A stretch of 64,000 nt of DNA from Coffea arabica (taxonomy: Eukaryota > Streptophyta > Magnoliopsida > Gentianales > Rubiaceae), in NCBI RefSeq assembly GCF_036785885.1, contig NC_092323.1:9370501-9434500 (forward strand), in the 5' to 3' direction. A program made the position numbers and the translations under genes. Below are positions 47,924-64,000 of this stretch, piece after piece; the first letter of the stretch is position 1; each line of letters opens with the position of its first letter. Under the pieces are notes generated by a model that did no database searches, was not told where the DNA came from, and saw nothing but the letters and a program-made list of their open reading frames with translations.

Positions 47924-48359
47924 GTTTCACCATATATTTTTAATATATAAGAAGTTAAATCTATACTTATACGTGTAATTTATTGTAATTAAGAGCAATG
48001 AAATGTGAATTTGGATTTAATATCACGGCTAATGTTTCTCGAGCTCTCGTTGTCAATCTTTTTTATTTTTTTTTCGACAACGATAATATTTGTGTAATTT
48101 AATCTATCATATTTTAGAGAAAGGGGAGCCTAAAGAGACTGTGTAAGAGACTAACAGACATGCTGCAGATCTGACTAGACCCAAGTAACACAGCTAAAGA
48201 GCTCTCGTTGTCAATCATTGTAGTGGAACGCGAAAACTTTGGGATTGAGCCAACTTGATCGTACTGCAGATTTTTGAAGGAGTCGTAAAGAGACCTGGTC
48301 AATTCTTATATGTCGACAATTAGTGATCCAAATGCAGCAATTTGAGAGTTGAAACTTAA
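47924..48359. other. Spacer, nothing recognised
   Basis: AT-rich sequence between two MITEs. The short minus-strand frame at 48114-48302 has no support. Confidence 0.4.
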
Positions 48360-48506
48360 GGTTGTGTTTGGATTGCATTTTCCGTCATTTTTCATGGAAA
48401 AATTACTGTAGCGATTTGATATATGTGAGGGAAAAAGGTGATAGGGAAATGTGATCACGGAAAACGATAATATTTTCCGACGAAAACCTTCAATCCAAGC
48501 AAGGCC
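48360..48506. mobile_element. Tourist-like MITE with TAA target duplication
   Basis: Ends GGTTGTGTTTGGATTG and, inverted, GGCCTTGCTTGGATTG. TAA lies on both sides (48357-48359 and 48507-48509). Length 147 bp. The TTTGGATTG terminus and 3-bp TAA duplication fit PIF/Harbinger Tourist MITEs. The subterminal ATTACTGTAGC word resembles one in the TRA1 intron 21 insert. Confidence 0.85.
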
Positions 48507-48928
48507 TAAGGTAATACACTTTCTCATTATTGAACGATATCTGATGATCAAACACGGTAGTCCAGAGGGGGATTACCTGTTAGCAGGGACGGGATAATTT
48601 GTCATCAGTTATTGTTTTATGGGAAAAAAAATCATTTGACAAAAACTCATCACATTAAAGATGAACCCCAAAAAGAAAAAAAAAAAAAAAAAAGCACACA
48701 ACAATTATCTCGAAAAAGAGAAGCCAACAAGTGTACAAAAGTAGAATAATGGAAGATGGGACACATTCAGCAAATTATTACATCAACCCAATACTTTTTA
48801 CATGGACACATTCAGCAAATTATTCTGTTGTCCTGCTAAACATTTTTCCCATTGCATATTTCATTCCATTCATTAGAAAGTAATAAAAAATCGAAGCAAA
48901 AGAATCCAGACTGAACACTTTGAAGGGC
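48507..48928. other. Spacer, nothing recognised
   Basis: AT-rich, with a 19-base A-run at 48676-48694 and an imperfect repeat of GGACACATTCAGCAAATTAT at 48758-48777 and 48803-48822. Confidence 0.4.
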
Positions 48929-49355
48929 TCACTCATCTTTCTTGGTCATGAAGTCAATGGTCATGTTGAAAACCCTTCAAAAATTAAGCAAAAGGTCAAA
49001 TTTATTACCAAAAATAATTGACTTGGTCCTAAGGTATAAAATGGAGATACCTCAAGAATATTACCCCATTTATCCGCATGTTATTTAGAAGTTTTTCGAA
49101 CACGAAAAAGCTATACTAAAATGGGTAAGCATCCTAAATTTCAACTCCATCCTTTTTTTTTTTGAAAAAAAAATTTCCCCCATACCTTTTTCCGGCTTCA
49201 AGAAAGAAAACAACTACATCTGATTGTATTTTATGTTATTGATAAGATTATCGAACAGGACACAAGAGGGTCTTGATTAAATTAATTGTAAAATATCGAA
49301 CTAACCCTCTTCTTAGCAGCTGCTGGGGACGGTTGGTTCGTTTCACTCCATTTTC
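48929..49355 (-). pseudogene. Possible orphan terminal exon pair of an unidentified gene
   Basis: Two minus-strand segments, 49355-49306 and 48974-48929, have GT-AG junctions and matching phase. They would encode …QQLLRRG then VFNMTIDFMTKKDE and a stop. No upstream exons could be found and the family is not recognised, so this is either a gene relic or chance. Confidence 0.15.
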
Positions 49356-49844
49356 CTAATTCACACACGAGAATTAAGAATGTAATGCAGTATACATACA
49401 AAGCAAATTTTTTTTTTTAAAAAAAGAAATACAATATTAAAGTTGTTAACAAAATTCAAACATAAACAAAATTCTGAGTTCAAATTTGATGTGCATAATT
49501 TTGCAATTGAAACATCGGTTGCAAATTTTTAAGCTAAGTTGAAAATATTTTTCTTTTCTGTAAGAAAAATGTTGTCAATACATGTGGAATATAAAAGTCA
49601 AAGAAGAAATGAATAAAGATTAAGAAATTTGGTCGAATTCAATAGTAATTATAAAAAACTTTTAAGTACTACTAATATCTTGCAAAGAAAAGAAAAGATG
49701 AAACTTGACTGTAAAAAAAAAATGAATCTTATATGCACCGTTAATGTATACACGGTTTAAAATGATCTCCTCACAAGTATTAGTTAATGAATGCATTACC
49801 AAATTTAAAACATGGTATTAATCCACTCAACCCTTTGATAAATA

Positions 49845-50169
49845 CTCCCTCCGTCCCACTTTTATAGTCCTGTTTTCCTTTTTCGTCTGTCCCAAATTAT
49901 AGTCCACTTTCTAATTGAAGAATGTAGTTGTATTTTAATTTTCCTAAAATATCCTTATTCAATGTAAGTTGTTGTTACTATAAACCTACCCCATTTAATG
50001 AGAGTTGATTCTTTTTTTACTATCAATTCAAGTTCCCATAAAGTTGTACTCTAATTAATGTGAGGGTATTTTAGGAAAATAACTAATTAAATTGATTGTT
50101 CCAACAAAGTTAACTATTTTTTATTAAACTGTGTGAAAAAAGAATCAGGACTAAGTGGAACGGAGGGAG
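49845..50169. mobile_element. Stowaway MITE
   Basis: Near-perfect inverted ends CTCCCTCCGTCCCACTT and AAGTGGAACGGAGGGAG with TA on each side (49843-49844, 50170-50171). Length 325 bp, AT-rich interior, no coding capacity. It is the best-preserved Stowaway in the window. Confidence 0.92.
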
Positions 50170-50171
50170 TA

Positions 50172-50812
50172 ATTGATATCCCCACCCACATTTAAGAACC
50201 CATGCTTTTCCTTTAAAAAAAAAAAGAAAAAAAAAAGAACCCATGCTGCAAATAAAAACATGTCTCTTGACTTGACATGAGTCCGATATTTAGATGAGAT
50301 TTCAGGTCATATCAATAAGTATACAACTACTCCTATATTTTCCTTTTATTTTTTGGGTGGTAATCCAAGTAACATAAAAAAACATAAAAGTTTGAGCTGG
50401 TAATCAAAAGCCAAAAGTAATTAAATCATACTATTTTTCCTATATCTAGCTATTTTTTTATTTTGATAAAGGTAATTTTCTGTATGTTTGTTTTAAATTT
50501 ATAGCAAGATGGAAATAAGAGCTCCAAAATTTTTTTTTTTTCTTAGTCCAAATTTCCAAATTGATACAGATAGACAATGGGAAGCAAATCCAATGAGCGT
50601 TTTTGCCAACGCCAACTCTTCATCCCTGGCCCTTAGCCCGACTTCGCAGCTCCCTCCAATTTCTCTCTCATGACCGTCTTCCTTCCAAAAGTCTCTTTTG
50701 ACCATCGACACCACCATCACCACGTCTCCCTCTCCTTCTTCCCTTCTTCCTCCAAACTTTCCTCCTGTAACCTGATTATTTTATTATCACCATTTCACAT
50801 TTCTTCCCTTTC

Positions 50813-50854
<42 letters not shown>

Positions 50855-51030
50855 CTTTTTTGCCTACATTTCCACCTATATATGTTGATCAATACTCATC
50901 TTTCTTTGAATTTCTTTTTCTTGGTCTTATTCTCTGTCCTTTGAATCCTTAAAACCCATTGAAAGGATTGGATAACGAAAAGGTGGGATTGAAGAAAAAG
51001 GCAGGATTTTTATTTATTTATTTGCTGAAA
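50172..51030 (+). promoter_or_regulatory. Upstream region and leader of the CDPK gene
   Basis: It contains a pyrimidine-rich block (50640-50770) and a (TA)n(CA)n microsatellite at 50813-50854 that may include the TATA element, then a T/C-rich leader. A 20-codon upstream ORF lies at 50882-50944. A minus-strand frame at 50499-50723 has no domain or splice support. Confidence 0.4.
50882..50944 (+). promoter_or_regulatory. Candidate upstream ORF in the CDPK leader (20 codons)
   Basis: ATG in context TATATGTT opens MLINTHLSL… and ends at TGA 86 bp before the kinase start. The peptide is Leu/Phe-rich. It is relevant only if transcription starts upstream of 50882. Confidence 0.25.
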
Positions 51031-57633
<6,603 letters not shown>

Positions 57634-58781
57634 TACAGTTTTGCATCTTTTGGTCTAATTGAGGATGTCAAAACAGTTGGATTTCATCTCACTTGTTAAA
57701 AATTGTTCGGCAAATCAATATTTTACGTGTTCGCTCTCGCTCTCATGCTTTTGGAAGGTAGTTGTTAGAGGGACGTATACAAAGTATCATTTGAAGGGCA
57801 CCCCATGTAAAGCTGATTTGGCCTTCCAAAAGAAAAATCGGCTAGGTGTGAGGTGTATCTTTCCTGTACATTATATTTGTTAGCGTTATGAAGCACCGCT
57901 GCTTCCCGCATGATGTATCATATGGTGGTAAATTACTCAATAAGATATGATATGGTTGTCCATGAACTGGGTACTACTGGCATGAGGTTTGTGTATTCGA
58001 GGAAATTGTTGCCTTTTGAATCTCTAGCTCTCTCTTGATGTTCAATTTAACCTTCGAATTACATCTGTTTTACTGGTTCATAATTTTCTTCTTATCCCAG
58101 AACCCGTATAAAAGTAAATTTAAAGCAGAGGGGTTCTAAGAACTAGGATTACTGGGATAACAAATCTAAACCCCTCTTGAAATGGGAAACACTGAAGTCA
58201 TTGGACCAAAAATGATTGATAGTCAAATGATTCCAAAATTCACGTACACACACACACTTATCTCTAAACTAAGTTGGAAATATGTAATTGATCTCACAAT
58301 TGAATCATCCAGGAAATGACTTCTCCCAGGGTAGAAAAAGAATTAAAGAAACATTTCTGCTTGCGTGTGGTGTTCAGTGATGAAAAATCTTTATTTCGTG
58401 GTGCTATAATCATTACTTCATCGGGCATTTGATAACATAACTAAAATATATAACTAAAGCAATAAATAAGCACATTGCTGGAAATCCATTCATGTAAGAT
58501 AACATAAGTCTAATATTCATGAACTAGAGTTTCTAACAAGCTTGTCTTTAGCTAAAGATGTCCAGCAAATTGCTAAGACTACAGCTTCATTTCTAGCCTC
58601 ATATATTTGTATCTGAAGACTCAGCTGTGTAGGACTCGGACTAGAAGATCACTGGGGAAAGAACAGGCTACCACAACATACATATATGCAGGCTATGGGG
58701 CTCATGATATTTAACACAGTGAAATATTGATGACAGTGCTTGGGGACCTTCAGAGGAAAGAACACTTCCTCAAATAATTGG
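57634..58781. other. Convergent spacer between the CDPK and bHLH genes
   Basis: The 3' flanks of two converging genes. Apart from AT-rich UTR-like sequence I see nothing; the open frame at 57659-57883 is in the CDPK 3' UTR and lacks support. Confidence 0.5.
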
Positions 58782-61700
58782 CTAGTCCCTCAGTGGTCGC
58801 TTGCCCTTGTCTCGAGGCAATGGCTGTATCATGAAAAAGCAGTTTATGTTTCAGATTAAAGATGTTTCAGGTTTTGACATTTATGCACTACCATAAAGTT
58901 GTAGATATTATGTAACACAAACCTTCTGAGCTGTAGATCCTGGAATTGCAAGCTCCAAATCAGTTACCATATCAGGAATATCACCACTTTTCTCACCATT
59001 ACCACTTCTGTCTTGACCAGATGATCCATTTCTGGCAATTTCCTTGCCAAAAATGCAAGGTGTTGAAGCATTCCTGGAAGATGGCTTATTGATGTGCGGA
59101 GTTGCAGCAGCTGAACGCAGGATCATCATCACACCAGGATCAGATGGGACAGCAGATTGATTTGCCAAAAAGGGCTTTGGATGCAGAGATGGAGTATGCC
59201 TTGGATATGGACCAGAGGAGACAGATTGAGCAACTGGATATGAAAATGCACAAGCCATGACAGCTGAAGGATCAATTGCAGATCTTGGAAACATGGATCT
59301 ATGTCTTTGCTGGCGTTGCACTTCAAAAGCCCCAACATCAAATTGCAGAGAAGTCTTTTCTCTTAACTCTTTGTTCTCCTTTGCAAGCTTATTCAAGAAC
59401 AACACTTTAGTTGACAGCAATTTAAGGATGTTTAAATCCATGAACAACACTGTTAGAAGTCATTACCTTTTTAATATCTTGAAGAATTGCTGCTTGTTCA
59501 GACTGTAGTCTGCTGACTTCAGAAGCTAAATCTTTCAGTGCTTGGATTGGGCTGATAACGATCGTTGCCTCGTCATTCTTGAGCCTAACTGAATCTGTAT
59601 CTATTTATCAACAAGACACGCTACATATGTTAAGGTATAAAAATGCTTCAAATTCTAATCTACACAGAAAGCGTACCAACCATGGGATTATTGTCCAAGG
59701 TCCACGGATGTAAAAACCATATATGAAGTCAATCTTCAATTACTCAACAATGATTTGGCCCAGTCCAAATTGAATTATCCCAATACAAATTTTTAGAATG
59801 TCCATAAAACTATGCTTAGAGGAATTCAAAGGCATGTTCAGACGTGCTAAAATGAAGAAGAAAAGTTGTACGATAATTTGATTAATCAATCAATTTAATA
59901 TGCACATTTATGCTAAAGTAATGGTGCTACTGCCTGTTGACATGGTATCCTTCATCTAATCATACTCCCAAGTATTGAACTGCAAAGAAAAGGAGAACAT
60001 CTGCTTCACCATGGAACAGGATATAGAAGCTCTTTATTTTGATGAATGAACATAAACACTTGCATGAGTGCTACAGTTTCAGGAAACTTTGTCCACGACG
60101 TTAGCACTTTGCAGGTTGAAAGAATAAACTTGAAACATCTTATGAGTTTAGGGAAGAAGACATGCTCTAAGGATGCAAAGTCTTCTTAAAAATGAAGGAA
60201 GAGGTTTAGAAACACTTTACCTAGTATATTTCCCAACTCTTGAAAATGCTCATTAAGCTCATTTCTTCTCAACTTTTTGCCATGTGCTTGGTGCCTTGTT
60301 TTTGCAACCACTGCACCGTTCGAATCTAAATCATCCTCTTGCCTGCAAAAATGTGAGTTGAAATATAAAGAGAATGATGAATAAATTGATTCTTGATACA
60401 AAACCTAGAAGTGACTGCAACATGTCCAGATTTAGAGCTGAAGATTTCCACATGGAAAAAGCGCAATCCAATGTGCTTTAGAAAAGACCAGTTAGAAGAT
60501 AATAGGGAATGAGAGGACTAAAGTAATTTCTGCTATCTTTGCCTTGTAATGCTACTTTAAACATATCCCTTCTTCTCCTCTCCTCTATAAGGTTTTAGTT
60601 ACTAGATGGTAAAGTGGTGTTGAAATTTCTGAATAAAGTAGAAGGTAAATCTCCAGCATAATTTGTCAAAGTTCTTCCATGAAAAGAGCTTCCATCAAAG
60701 CTTTTTGTTTTTGACATCTCTAGTCCTGAGTGAGCATAAGGTGCCCACATTTAACTTTGAAATGTTAAAACAAAATGAGTCCAAATCAACCTCCTAAAAC
60801 ATTATTGTAGGTAAAAGTAGTTTGATTGCCCAAGTAAAAAGGTTCAATAATGGAACTTAGTCTTCCATCTTAGGAGGTATACATTGACTCCATGTAAAGA
60901 AAGAAACCTTCACTTTCTGTTCATATGTCGTTGGATGGAAACAACCTGAATGTGAAGACAAATTGGTAGCAGACAGATTTTCTGAATGTTTAAATTACTA
61001 ATTAAATAATACAAGGGGGATAATAAACCAGCTAAGGCCTCCAAAGTGCCGTGTTTGTTTTCAAAGAAAAGTCATTGTACTAAAATACAGCACTGGAAAT
61101 TTGAATAGGGAAGACTTATCCTCAATTTCTTAACATGCAGAAGTTTGTGGAACCCGCAATCCCCAGTCCCACCACCCACACAACCCCTAACCCAAAAGAA
61201 AAGTTTTTACGTGCATAAAATTGCAGAGAAATCAGAAAAGGCTACAACATAATCTCAAGAAAGAACAAAGTTACTATTTCGTCCCCAATAGATCGACAGA
61301 CATAATCAAAGTCATAACTTCTTCATTCTACATTTTACAGGATCAAGCGATCTGACTTAAATGAAATGCCCAAAAAGAAAATGATTTAAGCAAATTGATG
61401 CACACATTCAACATTAAATTTCTTAGGACATTGTGTTTAATTCTTCAAAGGATAGAATTTTATGCAACATGTTTCCCCTTCCCCAAAATTTCTCATCCAC
61501 CATTACATCTGGAAATCACTTTGATACATGAATTCCTAGTATCTAGAGGATAGATATTATGCGTCCTATTCCTTTTCCCTGAAATTCTCACCCACCATTA
61601 CCTCATGCAACCACCTTGATATGTGAATTCCTAGTAATGTTAACTTAGCACCTAAATGCAATTCTTCAGAGTTTGTGCAAGATTTACTAAGGTCCTCACA

Positions 61701-62627
61701 CATACAATTCCTCATCAATTCTTTACACTGTTAAGTTGTCATGAAGCTTTTGTGAAAAAGGATGTTCTGCATACATATCGAAGGCAATAGTGAATGCACG
61801 CCTATATCACATGCATTTCTTCTCCCAAGTTCGAGTTGAAAGTTAAACAAGGAAATAATACTTATATATAACTACCAGACAAAGCATATCTATTGCAATT
61901 GCTTTCAGCATGACTTTTATGTTGTTATACGGCACAAACATGTATAACAAGAGAACCCTACTTGTTATTGAAAATTCAAGACCCAAATAATCTAGTTGTA
62001 GTAGTTATGATCAACAATGGCAGAATAAATACTTAAACCAGAGGGAGATAGTCTCAAATCCAAATAGTAAGGGTATATGAAAAATTTCCAAATATTTCAG
62101 ATTATTTACTTTCATATGAGATAGAGGGAAAAGAAAACACAAAAAGAAAGCAGTACAAAACTAAATAATTACTTGCTACCAGATTAAAGTGATAAGGGAG
62201 AAAAATCAGGGGGATTGTTAAAAATGCAAAACATACTGAAAATGTCCAAAAGAATGTATCAAAGGCATCGTTTTCATCAGTACGCACACCGTTATTTCTT
62301 TCACATCATATATTGTTGCTAGCACAAATAAATTAGTCACTATATCACAAGCCTCCTGTTACTAAGAATAACTATACATATGAAAGAGCCATCAAACCTT
62401 CTTTTAGAGCCAGAGCTATATGGTCCAACACCAAGCCTCAGTTCTGCCAAGGCTCTTTTCTCTTCATTTCGAGAAGCATGGTCAAAACTTCTGTACGGTC
62501 CAATACCAAGCCTGAGTTCCGAAATGGCTCTTTTCACTTCATTTTGAGAAGACTGGTCAGAACTCTTAAGTATTGGATTGAGACTAATAGGTTCAAACAC
62601 TTCCTTAAATATTTTCTCTCGATCCAT
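58782..62627 (-). CDS. bHLH121-like (group IVb) transcription factor with degenerate basic region
   Basis: Five exons on the minus strand: 62627-62398, 60342-60221, 59588-59467, 59387-58923, 58823-58782. All are in phase, giving 326 residues. The HLH-leucine zipper (about 95-185: KKLRRNELNEHFQELGN … LKDLASEVSRLQSE … KELREKTSL) and the C-terminal PGSTAQK are like Arabidopsis bHLH121/URI, a nuclear regulator of iron-deficiency genes that pairs with IVc bHLH proteins. Odd points: the basic region reads HGKKLRR where the family has DREKLRR, so the Glu that contacts E-box DNA is missing. The loop DPERPKND is replaced by VRLKND. Residues 24-48 are repeated at 49-73 (NEVKRAISELRLGIGPY / NEEKRALAELRLGVGPY). 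It may be a diverged paralogue acting by dimerisation only (inference). The first exon is joined by phase and is the least certain part. Confidence 0.82.
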
Positions 62628-64000
62628 TTGATGATATGAAAGCACGGTGTGAAGGCAAAGAAGATTCAGATGAATAAGGAGGCATTTGCTAGTAAAACAC
62701 TTGGAAATCAATTTATTTCAACATCTTGATATGAATAACATGATCGAGGTATATAGTGATTTTGGAGTACCAAAAGGTTTACCACAATCCACTGCAAGAG
62801 TAAATGAAAGCCAGGTTCCAATAGTTTCCTTTGTCGCTACACCATCCTAGGCAACCTTCTCTTTGGAAAAGTCAACGCTAGTAAATACTCAATCTTTAAG
62901 TGCAATTGTCGTTCGTGATCAGTAACTTCCCGAAAACATGAGTTGGGAAGAAAATATTAATGAGGTGGTTACACAAGGAATCACTTTAAGATCTTTCCCT
63001 AGATAGGTATCACTTTAAGAGTTGATATTACATAAAAAATTATCAATGAATCGCAACTGCAACTCACATTAATACAAAACACAATGAGAAAACAAAGTCA
63101 GAATTTCATTTGCCATCACGTATATTTGTTCGTAAGCTGCAAAAACTGTTACTACTTCATGAGCTACTTGACAGACAGATTGCAACCCAATCACTGTCAG
63201 TCCAGTACCTAGCATGATTTGGTATCTATTATGAGAATACACAATCACAGGTAAAAGATCTTGTATCACTTCCACTGATCAAGATCTTATCTTAAGTCAA
63301 CTTTTGCTCTATGATTTCCTAGAGGCAATTCTGTGAGGTACTTCAAAACACTAAGTTTAGAATCAAACTAATTTCTTAAATAATTGCCAAAATCCCAGTC
63401 ATCCAGCCTAGTAGTATTCTGATAAGAAAAAAAAGAAAATCACAAGATCCCCTTCGAATACCTCAACACGGTGATTCATCAAAAATAACAATCTCAACGA
63501 TATATAACTTACATAAAAAATGCATCCGTATATGTGATCTTCTTGAGTCAATGGAAACTACATTTTACAGGCGTATTGTATTCATAGACACGATAAAGGT
63601 ATATCAATAAATCAGTGAAAAAGTTTTACCACTAAGTACACATTTATGCTCGAGTGTGCTCGATTCTTTCTAATGTAGCATGCAGAGTGATTGAAGAATT
63701 ATTACTACTACTACTACTAATGGGGATAGGCAGTCAGGAGCTCAACCCCTAACCTCCTGCATTGTGGAGCAGGCATCCGACCACTTGGCTACCAGCTGAA
63801 TGGCATGCGGATGATTGAACCTTAACATCGCATGAAAAAATTTATGGAATCATCCTTCATCAGAAATACTATCAGTTTAAAGTACTAGGAATGAAAAAAA
63901 TTTATGGATCATCCTTCATCAGAAATACGCTATCAGTTTAAAGTACAATTATTAACTACAATTTTCTACTTCATGACTGCCTATGCACACTTATTTTCCT
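62628..64000. other. Upstream region of the bHLH gene to window end
   Basis: The leader and promoter of the minus-strand bHLH gene come first. A minus-strand frame at 63069-63275 has no support. A CTACTACTACTACTA run at 63705-63719 starts a GC-richer patch to about 63800 that resembles an old dispersed repeat. No gene is seen. Confidence 0.4.
63832..63946 (+). repeat. Two-copy ~59-bp tandem repeat
   Basis: The block from ATGAAAAAATTTATGG to GTTTAAAGTAC occurs at 63832-63885 and again at 63891-63946 with only small indels (ACTATC against ACGCTATC). Confidence 0.85.

Noticed and set aside
50499-50723. Minus-strand frame upstream of the CDPK
   Set aside because: No homology recognised; the sequence is better explained as kinase promoter and pyrimidine-rich leader.
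63700-63800. tRNA-like or SINE-like patch
   Set aside because: I could not fold a cloverleaf or find A and B boxes at tRNA spacing, so no RNA gene is called.

Overview
This is nuclear DNA from a flowering plant. It holds seven protein-coding genes, most of them split by AT-rich introns with GT-AG junctions, and the intergenic DNA is packed with short inverted-repeat transposons. The flavanone 3-hydroxylase, a group IV CDPK, a bHLH121-like factor and a GASA peptide point to a core eudicot. The protein sequences look asterid-like, but that is an impression, not a placement.

Layout: (1) 91-588 (-), a small unrecognised protein with a C-terminal membrane segment. (2) 1261-2301, a foldback-type DNA transposon inserted about 50 bp upstream of the TATA box of the next gene. 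(3) 2738-29908 (+), a complete TRA1/TRRAP gene. I could chain 35 coding exons without a phase break into 3905 residues, including one GC-AG intron. (4) 30924-32283 (-), a three-exon acidic protein of unknown function, convergent with TRA1. (5) 32284-35072, transposon debris, including a 517-bp direct/inverted/direct repeat. (6) 35073-35684 (-), a GASA/snakin peptide. (7) 38660-40264 (+), flavanone 3-hydroxylase, with a G-box/MYB-type promoter and an AUG-stop element in its likely leader. (8) 41461-50169, a repeat-rich block: a decayed L1-type LINE, hAT-like elements (one carrying a nested Stowaway-like MITE), a Tourist-like MITE and a Stowaway MITE. (9) 51031-57633 (+), a CPK16/18/28-clade calcium-dependent protein kinase with 12 coding exons. 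(10) 58782-62627 (-), a five-exon bHLH121-like transcription factor whose basic region is degenerate.

The genes are not a functional cluster: chromatin coactivator, flavonoid enzyme, secreted peptide, calcium kinase and iron-type bHLH regulator are ordinary unrelated neighbours. The most unusual signals are: the triplicated palindrome at 34042-34558; a tandemly duplicated splice acceptor in TRA1 that would add 18 codons in frame; an open, phase-symmetric 48-codon candidate cassette exon in TRA1 intron 18; the AUGUAA element upstream of F3H; and the bHLH with an altered DNA-contact residue and a 25-residue N-terminal duplication. I saw no CRISPR array, rRNA or tRNA. No undescribed multi-gene system was found.
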